Source of the DNA: Pilasporangium apinafurcum
Lineage: Eukaryota > Oomycota > Peronosporomycetes > Pythiales > Pythiaceae
Assembly (NCBI GenBank): GCA_001600495.1
Contig: BCKE01000098.1
Location: forward strand, 7,382 to 37,271
Direction: 5' to 3'
DNA: 29,890 nucleotides
The position numbers were made by a program, and so were the translations under genes. Shown here in pieces: positions 22,301 to 29,890 of this stretch (position 1 is its first letter; each line of letters begins with the position of its first letter). The notes beneath the pieces are model-generated. The model did no database searches, was not told where the DNA came from, and saw only the letters and a program-made list of their open reading frames with translations.

Positions 22301-22817
22301 AAGAGTAAGTAAAGCTGCGTCTAACGATGAAAGTTTTGATCTGTGTATATAACGGGTAATTTTGTCTAACACTCGAATGTTTTCTATGTCTATGTAGCCT
22401 GATGCAGTCCCCACCGATGTCGCTACAATAATTCCGCTGCTGGCTTCACTGGAAGAGCGCATAGCAGCAGCAGGCAAGCAAGTCGTGAAGACGAAGCATC
22501 CTAAAATCATCCAAGAAAGCTCCAGGCTGTGTCGTTTGCTTGGGGCGGGGCGTGTGACCTCGTGCAAAAGTGCCAAAGATCGGACATCCATGTCAGTGAC
22601 ACTCGAGCAAACGCAATTGCTCTGCGATCGTCATGGTCTACCGCAGGAATATCTCATTCGTACTGTCTCGACGATGCGCAGCAACGGTGTCCGACTCGAA
22701 AACGCATACAAGAACACAGGCAAACGACAGTACGCGTTCAATGCTTTACAACGTTCCCTCCTCCCAGAGGAGTACAAATGTCCAGAGGGGACATACGGTC
22801 GTGGCAACGTCAGTTAA
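16390..22817 (+). CDS. seven-helix receptor fused to INPP4-type inositol polyphosphate 4-phosphatase
   Basis: Nine exons, 16390-16486, 16600-17319, 17400-17648, 17718-18839, 18914-19002, 19066-21111, 21181-21363, 21429-22304 and 22398-22817, close in frame to 1933 residues. Residues 1-38 are a signal peptide (hydrophobic LLALGIAIAFLAYPGAIA). Residues about 50-145 are Ser/acidic low complexity, then comes a Thr/Ser/Pro-rich and Cys-containing ectodomain to about 730. Seven hydrophobic helices lie at about 738-1030, with a long Cys-rich loop between helices 4 and 5. The cytoplasmic part ends in an INPP4 phosphatase; the catalytic C-x5-R motif CKSAKDRT has Cys 1850 and Arg 1856 and is followed by MSVTLEQ as in INPP4. 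INPP4 enzymes remove the 4-phosphate from PI(3,4)P2. The inferred role is a plasma-membrane sensor that alters phosphoinositides directly. A C2-like region near 1100 is possible. An alternative start is Met 8. The short frame after exon 2 ends in a stop, so the introns there are required. Confidence 0.88.
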
Positions 22818-23164
22818 GGAAGCATGCCACATCAAGTTGACAGTGTGTAGTCCAGTTTGTTCTATTGCTTTCTTTTTCCCTGTTTTGAGATCTCTTATGC
22901 GTTTTTTTTGCAAAGCCCACAATTTTGACATCCATTTAGTATCGGGTTAACATCATGAATTAGTGTAAATAGTTTATTTACGGATGGTGAGATTTTTATT
23001 TATATTTGGTATTTACGGTATATTCCCCTGTTATTTTTGAAATTTTAAATGATTCGTTTCGAGAGGATTGCGCGCGGTTGGGTGAGGAGAGGGGGTTTTT
23101 CACTGAGGGGAAGTATTGACCCATTTCAAACAGCAGGAAAAAAAGACAAAAGAGAACAGACAGC
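22818..23164. other. intergenic region, no gene seen
   Basis: These 347 bases contain the 3' end of the receptor-phosphatase gene and the promoter of the chromodomain gene. The central part (22950-23045) is strongly AT-rich, and the last 100 bases are purine-rich. I recognise no repeat or RNA gene. Confidence 0.45.
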
Positions 23165-24760
23165 ATGGCGGCGGAAATCGAACGTATCGTGGATCGAAAG
23201 CTCATCCGCAGTCGCGTGCACTACCTGGTGGTATGGAGGGGATTTGGCGAGGAAAATAACACGTGGGAGAGCCGCATGGATCTCATGGCTGACGGCTTCT
23301 CTGCCGTCATCCGCGAATACGAGGACGCACGCAAGAAAGAAGAGAGCGGCGGTGCGAATTCTACTACGACCAGTACTAAGAGCCGCAGCCCCAGTCGCGG
23401 CCGCAGTCCTGGCCGCCGGAAAAGCAAAAGTCCGTCGCGCGGTCGCAGTCGTAGCACGTCGGGTGCTCGCTCGTCCTCGTCTACTCGGAGTGGCAAACGC
23501 ACGGCCAGTAAGAAAGAGACCAAGAAACAGACAGTCGTTGTGAGTGAGAAGGATGTGACGGAGAAGACGTCGCCTAAGAAAACTATCAGCAATGACAGCA
23601 GCAGTACCAGTACAACGACAACCACCACCACCACTACATTCGTGTCGCGATTGGAAACGGAGGGTGTTGACAAGAAACCAAGTGAGGAAAGCAGTAGCGA
23701 CGAGCTGCTGCGGTCGACACTGGCGGCGCTCGACACTCCACCGTTGGCGATGGCGACCACTGCTACTACAAAATCCGCCACCGAAACGTCGTCGACACCA
23801 GCGTCGACGTTTTCGTTTTCCACATCCATTAAAACTACTACGACCGCATCCTCAGACAATGCTCCAAATGGAGATAAGAAAACGGTAACGCTGGCATATG
23901 AAGAAGAAGAGGAAGTACTGCTTATGTCGCCTGTCAAGACCGATGTCACGACCGCGACAGATTCTCTCCCGCCTTCGGAAGCGACGCAGACCGCGCTCCT
24001 TTTAGTGTCGTCCACTGTCCAGCGTGGCGCATTTTCTGACATGTTCTCCAAGATGACCGAACGCGGGTGGCTGCTGTCATTTCTAAGCGTCGCTGTGGTG
24101 GTTGGCTCGCTGCTTGCTTCGCAAGTGCTCCCGTCTGCGAGCGCGGAAGGAGAAATTGATCTTTGGCGGCAGTGGTTGCCGTTTTTCGTGCCGCTGATTG
24201 CGTTATTGCTGTTCTTCAACCAGAACGACGACCGTCCGTCCGGTAAGTGGATCGCTATCGCGCTCGCGTGGAGGTGTGCGGCAGAATTGCTAGTGTTGCT
24301 TGGCAACACGCCTGAAGAATATCAACTCGTCGCAGCAGGCGCAGCAGGTATCGCGAATGTGGCGCTGCTCATCACGTTAGTAGTCCTCATTCGCAACAAC
24401 GAGCATGAACCCTCGAAAGCCACGCTCGTAGTGCTTGCAGTTGGTATCGCGGCGCTGTTCCTTTCTGATAGGTAACGCACTAAATGCCTTCATGATGTGT
24501 TCGCTTTGGGTATTTGATAAATGACAAGGTATTTTGTTTGTTCTTTACCTTTTACAGTTGGGTGGCCACGACTCTCAATCCTGCGAAGGAGACGCGCGTA
24601 TTCCTCATGTCAGCTGCAGTGGTAAGTAATACCTTCATTGAACTAAGTGGGCTGTGTTACCCATGACTTTGAACTTAACTTGGTTGTAATTGGTAATGTC
24701 GTGCAGATGGTGATTTCTTTGTCCCCCGTGCTCACTGCATCAGCCGACGACGATGACTAG
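23165..24760 (+). CDS. chromodomain protein with Ser/Arg-rich linker and C-terminal membrane helices
   Basis: Three exons, 23165-24471, 24558-24621 and 24707-24760, encode 474 residues. Residues 4-57 are a chromodomain: IERIVDRK, then HYLVVWRGF, then NNTWE and a C-terminal helix. Chromodomains of this type bind methylated histone tails. Of the three aromatic-cage positions of HP1, Trp 24 and Phe 27 (a Tyr in HP1) are aromatic here, but the first Tyr aligns with Ala 3. Residues about 75-120 are a basic SPSRGR/RSRS-rich segment, then comes a long Thr/Ser-rich linker. Residues about 300-474 hold about six hydrophobic helices (for example WLLSFLSVAVVVGSLLA, WLPFFVPLIALLLFF, AGIANVALLITLVVLI), ending in an acidic DDDD tail. 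No sterol-reductase motif is apparent. The order histone-reader, RS-like segment, membrane helices resembles lamin B receptor, so an inner-nuclear-membrane chromatin tether is inferred. I know of no named family with exactly this layout. Confidence 0.85.
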
Positions 24761-24945
24761 AAAACAGTAGCAAATTCTTCATTTTTGGTGCCTATTTTTC
24801 GGATCTGTGATTATGTTTATGAATAATATGCTTGCCCTTCATTCGTCTCTTCCTTTGATCTTGTCAGCTTTGATTTTCTAGTCGAGCCAGTGCCTGTCAT
24901 CTTTCGTTTGCTATTCTCGACGCTTCCATCGATATGCGTTGCCTT

Positions 24946-27900
24946 TCATTCTGATCGGGCTAAACTGAGTGTTTTCGCAAATAACTGTCGAGTGCGTACA
25001 TTGATGATGGACTGTCCATTCGTCTCTCGTTGCACTAATTCATCAATCATCTCAACTGTCAGCCCAGCGGAGGATCTCGATGAAGAAGTCTGACGCTGGC
25101 GCGATAAATATTCCTTAATAGCCGAGTACAGTAGCGACTGACGCATCTGCTGTTCCATCTTAGCTTCATTGGCACTAGTCCCATATTCCGACATTAGATT
25201 TTCCCACAGCTCCTCATCATCGCACAAACAGCTGCGCCAGACTCGAGCACGAGTTTCGTCATACTCATTAGACTCAGGTTCTGCTGAAATGGTTTCAAGA
25301 GCCTCAAGAGCCATCAAGAAGAGACTCAATCTGCAAGGTATGATTGAGGCAGATACAACGTTAGCCTTTAACCACACACATATTTTACAACAGATCACGC
25401 AGCTCATTTATTTTAGGTCTCACTTACCTCAATGGATCCTCCTTCGCCACCGAGAAAGATGCCTCCAAGCAGGCATCAACTAAGCCTGTTGAGGATAATG
25501 GTCGACTATCGATAACTTGTTGTAAGGGTAATTGCAATAGAATCTCCTGAATCTTGGCGCGCTTAAGCTGAACACAAAAGACACCACAAGCGTAAGCATA
25601 GATTAAGGAAATTGATACAGATTCATTGAAGTCAAGAACTTACTTCTCGATCAACATCATCCATGGTTTGTTCAGTTCTTGAAGAGCTTGGTGCAGCCAA
25701 TGCGGCAATTTTCGCAATACTGGTCATCGTTTTACGCCGCGACACCGACTGATGTTCAGTGACAGCCTCCTGGAACGCCAGGGCACTTGCTTCATTGTAT
25801 CTCTCAATAGAGATTGCCGAAACCCAGCAGAACTTGGATAATTGCTCGTGGCCTTTCATGTACTTGTGTAGCGATTTTCCGAACAGTTCAGAGTTCGTAA
25901 GTAAGAATGCCATCATAGAAGACCGGGCCTTAGATTCGAAAGATGAAGATGGAGACCACGGATTTCGGACTTCACCACCATACCAACGAAACAAAAATTC
26001 CGAAAAGCCTTCATACACTTTGCAGTACGATTCCAAACGCTTCATTGCAGGACTTTTCGCCTGCTTGCCCAGAACGTAATCTAGTTGCCCCAGCTTTTCT
26101 TCATCTTCAGTATACGCCAGGTATACCATTCCTTCAAAGTATGAATACTTTTCACAAAGTTGCACACACTGGGTATTCAATTCAGCGCGCTTCCGTTCAA
26201 CAAGTCCAACCTGATCTAACTCCACGATTACACGTTCAGACTCAAGTGCAGCCGTAGTAGCAATATAGACCAAAGAGTTTAATGTCACGCGCTTGCTAAA
26301 TTCTGCTTCTTTGCGCACATCTTCCGCATCTTCCGCTTTCACGATCGGGATAAATCGAAGATATCCGTCCAATAACACAGTGCCTAAGTTACGAACTTGA
26401 TCGGTGATCTCGAATACATCATCTAGATGCCATCGAATTGGTTTCTCTGGACCACCGGCTTTTGGATTTCCAATAAGCCCTGCTAAGCGTGCAATCTGAT
26501 CGACCATAATTTCTCGTACCTGTCGAGTAAATGCCCAACTTCCTGTTGGAGTGAAGTGAGAAGTCTCAGTTGACACAGGTGTTTTCACCATACTCAGCAT
26601 GCTGTAACCGCCCTCCAACAACGCGTATAGATATGTGGGGTCACTTTCCCCAATGGAGTTCGCTAACTTTTGCAATTCTTGGTTTAAGAACTGGAACAGT
26701 TCTGCGATTTTGCTGACCTCGCAGTAAAAGATGTCGAATGCATTATATCCAGCCAAGCGAAGTTGATCTTTTTGATATCCTCGATGCTCAACAGTTTTTT
26801 CGATAGCGTGAAGTAAAAACTCTCCCGTTAATTGGCGCTGAATTTGGTGTGTAGTCAAAGAATCACTGGCAGAAGATGAGGCGACAATGGATCCTTGAAA
26901 CGTACTCAACGAGAGTGCTGCATTTAATTTTTCTTCATCTTCCGTCAAAAAACGTTTCAGCTCCGTAGAGTCTTGAATAAATTGCCATACAGGCGCACAT
27001 CGACGTTGAAGGAAATTCATGAATTCAGAATGCCGATTACGCTTCTCTTCCAGCTGATATCGAACTAGTTTTGGTGTTACCAAAGCAGCATGACCAGGGG
27101 TATTTGTAGCATCAGTATGAGGATCTAGGGCTATAGATGAATCGTCATTTGCTTCGTTTATTCCCCACCGTAAGCCAGATGATGGTCGCGCATCCAAAAT
27201 TTGGAAATCCACCGCCACTGCTGCTTGTGCAACTGTTGCTACGTCGTTGCTTCCCACACGCAAAGGGGACGTTGATTGAGGATCATCATGGAAATGTGTA
27301 AGCAGCAAACGAACATACTCTTCGACATCGAGATGCTCTCCGAGGAAAGGCGACGACTCCCCTGTAAATCGACTTACTTCTTCCAGTCGTTTCCATGACT
27401 TCTCTCCACTGGAAAAAGCAGCTGCCGCACTACGGTCAAGCTTTTGCATGCTGGATGCCGTCGCGACACAAACGTTCCCAGTTGGGAACTTATTTCCGCC
27501 TTCTAGAAGTACAAATGACACGGATCCTTTCAAAAATGAATCGGTTCCGAAGGGGCTGGCATCCAAACGTGCCCCAAATGCACATGCAGATCGATTTTGT
27601 ACGCCTTGCAATGAAAACACGGTCGATTTCACACTGGACTGACCAGGCGGAGGCAACAGGATGGATGCAAACTGAACAGGTGTTGATTTGGTCCACACAA
27701 GATAGAACGCATTACGAGTAATCGGGAAACTTCCGACTTCAAAATAGCGATCAGTGTCCCCACCTTCCGAAAACACAGGCTCGTAATCCAGCACACCAGC
27801 CCATTCCGGGTCGGGTGATGCATCCATTGCGCCTAATGAGAATTGGAAAAGAGCATACTTGACTTTGGCCTGGCTATCTTCACGCGACGAACACACAAAT

Positions 27901-29084
27901 GCGACCAAGATTGCAAAGCAGCTCTCTAGAACGTAGGGCAACGATACAACCGATACTTTCGCCAAGTGGAACTCCGGAAAGGAGTCACTAAAATAACTGA
28001 TCGCTACGCGAGTAGCATCAAAATGCCACAATGAGTCACAAGTGCAATCCATCACGTCGCCCGTGCTAAACGTACGTCGTTCAACAACGCCGTTACTGAA
28101 GAGTAAAATCATATCGGACGTGCTGCCGGCTCTATTTGCGATTTCTTCCCCCTTAGAAGCGACAACTTTGACGTACTGAATCGATTGGTTTGGATCAAAG
28201 TCTCCTCCACCATACAATCCACCCGCGCGTGACACAGTTGACGAGAAGAAGAACTGCGACACCGACTTCGTTAAACCTGAGAGAAACCCGGCATTACGTT
28301 TCTCAAACGTCCGCACGCGGATACGGCGGTCTTCCATCGCTACTTCCCACACATTTCCTTGGTTACTCCAACAGAGGATACTCTTGGCGTCATCTTCCGG
28401 TGATTGGTGGTCTTGGTTGTCCATCGTTGTCAAGGTGGCATCGCGGTGCGTCGTCACATACTCCTGTGTCTGCAAAGGAATCTGAACACTCAACGGGATG
28501 CTTTCGTAGGGAAGTTCAATATCTTCCCAAAACAGCACCATGCCACTAGAGCCGATGACCATCAGTGATAGATTCTGTCCATCGATCGAAAACAAGAACG
28601 GATGCAGCATTTCCTCTGTTTCAAGCTCGTCCGGAAGTGACAACGAAATGACTTTGCCGCCTTGTCCGTCCTGCCACAATAGCATCTTGGTCCGCAGAAT
28701 GAAAACGTAGTACAAGATCCACTGTCGCCCGCTTCGGTGGTGCGCCGATGGGATCGCCGCGCGGCACGGATGAATGTGTTGTGCGTGTTTGTGGATGTCA
28801 ACACCCGCCCATTCCCTGCGGATTTCCTCACCAATATAGTTGGGTAAGGAATCCACAATCGCGATTGCGCACTCGGGCGTTTCCACAAGTAATCTCGAGT
28901 GGTCATCGTCTGCGAACGAAAAAGCGCCACTGTGTAATTGATGGTGGTGATGGGAGGAAGCGGATGTCTCCGATTCCAGACGCTGGCGCTTGCTGAGCGT
29001 GAGAAGATCATTCCGCGGTGTCAGTAAACCGTTGCTGGTGTTGCGCTTGGATGGCACTGTCACGAACTTCTTGGCGCGAAACAT
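24946..29084 (-). CDS. NUP133: nucleoporin Nup133-like
   Basis: Nup133 is a scaffold subunit at the tip of the Y-complex of the nuclear pore. Three exons (descending), 29084-25644, 25567-25428 and 25330-24946, encode 1321 residues; human Nup133 has 1156. The N-terminal half reads as a beta-propeller region of the Nup133/Nup155 type (for example YVFILRTKMLLWQ, SLMVIGSSGMVLFWEDIELP). The C-terminal half is helical. The match that favours Nup133 over Nup155 is the segment with ELNTQCVQLCEKYSYFEGMV, GFSEFLFRWY and SIAKIAALAA. The start ATG at 29084 is followed by a basic, disordered-looking leader; the frame is open for 38 more codons upstream without another ATG. The gene converges on the chromodomain gene with 185 bases between stops. 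Confidence 0.88.
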
Positions 29085-29612
29085 CTCCGCCAGGCTTTCC
29101 CTTCCTACTGCTGCTGTTTGTCCACCTGAATGGTGTTTAAACGTGAGGATATCGACAGTCACCACTCGATTAGGTACGATATGTAGCGGACTTAGCAAAT
29201 GAATGCGGGTTTAGCTTATGATAAGAATGCATGTCTAGTGACAAGGTATAGCGGATGAAGGTGTGCCACCTGCAGGAGTGAACCATGGCTTGCTCTTTAA
29301 CCTTTTTTCCCCAGGTGTAGTAGAGGAAGTAGAGTTGTAGTCTATGAAGTAGATACTGTTTTACAGTGCTAGTTTCTACTGGGCTTCTCAATAGCGAAGC
29401 ATATTGATATGAATTAAAGTATTTACCACCTCACGTCCATCCATTGAGTGTCGCTTCAACACTATTTGCCAAGATAGAAAGAACTGCAGCTTTGAGAAAC
29501 AGCATAATCAAAGGCACCGAAAAAATCAAACCAACTACAAGGCGTTCTTGGGTTTGAACGTTGTGATAAAATGGCATCAACGAGCAATTGTATTGAAGAG
29601 AACACCATTAAA
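29085..29612. other. intergenic region upstream of NUP133, no gene seen
   Basis: This stretch should contain the NUP133 promoter and leader. I see no tRNA-like fold, recognisable protein or clear repeat. A short frame from the ATG at 29571 runs 35 codons to a TGA at 29676 and overlaps the more protein-like frame listed next. Confidence 0.4.
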
Positions 29613-29854
29613 AAGCGGAAAGCCCGGGTTTTGCGGAACGGAAAGCTCGACAAAAGCAAAGCGTATACACCACTGTGAAGACTGGATGGCAAAAGTTCTG
29701 CAAAGACAAAAGAATGGCGGAAAAGATTGATGAGGCTGTGCAAGTTTGTTCAAGAATAGCATGTGAGGCATCCATGCTGGTATCTGTCCATGTTTTGCGA
29801 TTATTGGAAGCTGGCGAAGAACTCCCTTCATTGGATAATAACTTTTTCAAGTGA
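29613..29854 (+). pseudogene. open segment near the window edge, unknown protein
   Basis: An 80-codon stop-free segment ends at the TGA at 29852-29854 and has no good start codon. The translation is protein-like, with a basic N-terminal half and an amphipathic helix ending in LLEAGEELPSLDNNFFK. It may be a final exon, with the acceptor near 29613, or a fragment of a repeated element. The ATG at 29571 is in a different frame, so a short intron or a frameshift would be needed to join them. I do not recognise the family. Confidence 0.3.
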
Positions 29855-29890
29855 TGCTCATCTGCAATAGCCAACTTGAGCAACAACAGA

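Noticed and set aside
23221-24309. Long minus-strand frame of 362 codons opposite the chromodomain gene
   Set aside because: It is a shadow of the GC-rich third positions of the real gene; the plus strand shows a chromodomain and clean exon joins, while the minus translation is Ser/Val-rich without any motif.

Overview
The window looks like nuclear DNA of a flagellated protist, most likely an oomycete. Genes are compact and separated by about 100-350 bases. Most carry several short GT-AG introns (about 44-124 bases), and coding frames close exactly across every junction I tested. The best lineage clue is a single gene that joins a signal peptide, a seven-helix receptor-like region and an INPP4-type inositol-polyphosphate 4-phosphatase. 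Receptor-effector fusions of this kind ('GPCR-bigrams') are, as I recall, an oomycete hallmark. A TTLL9-like tubulin glutamylase also points to an organism with axonemes. I cannot name the species. The undetermined base at 14068 indicates a draft assembly.

Left part (1-8056). An AT-rich stretch without a visible gene (1-840) is followed by three minus-strand genes: a TTLL9-like tubulin ligase (841-2979, 11 exons), a NUDCD2-like CS-domain co-chaperone (3228-4048, 5 exons) and an intronless FHA-RING E3 ligase (4151-5437). A 228-base gap then separates the last of these from a divergently transcribed CUL1-type cullin (5666-8056, 3 exons).

Fanzor insertion (about 8141-10376). Between the convergent CUL1 and WDR46/UTP7 genes lies a 2.2-kb element with imperfect terminal inverted repeats. 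It holds one long reading frame for a Fanzor, the eukaryotic relative of TnpB RNA-guided nucleases. The frame keeps the RuvC landmarks and the zinc finger. It is broken by six in-frame stop codons, all TGA or TAG, with no frameshift.

Middle (10491-16156). The U3 snoRNP protein WDR46/UTP7 runs on the minus strand (10491-12399, 4 exons). One of its introns sits between copies of a 10-base direct repeat. Next come AT-rich repeats in two diverged copies (about 12590-13510) and a minus-strand hAT-family transposase-like gene with a BED finger and an AT-hook (13892-16006).

Right part (16390-29854). The receptor-INPP4 fusion (16390-22817, 9 exons, 1933 residues) is followed by a chromodomain protein with a Ser/Arg-rich linker and about six C-terminal membrane helices (23165-24760). 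That layout resembles metazoan lamin B receptor and suggests an inner-nuclear-membrane chromatin tether. It converges on a Nup133-like nuclear-pore scaffold gene (24946-29084, 3 exons). The last 800 bases hold no clear gene, only an 80-codon open segment of unknown origin near the edge.

The most interesting items are the chromodomain membrane protein, the receptor-phosphatase fusion and the stop-riddled but frame-preserved Fanzor. All assignments rest on reading motifs by eye. Exon structures were deduced from splice signals, frame continuity and remembered family patterns, not from transcripts.
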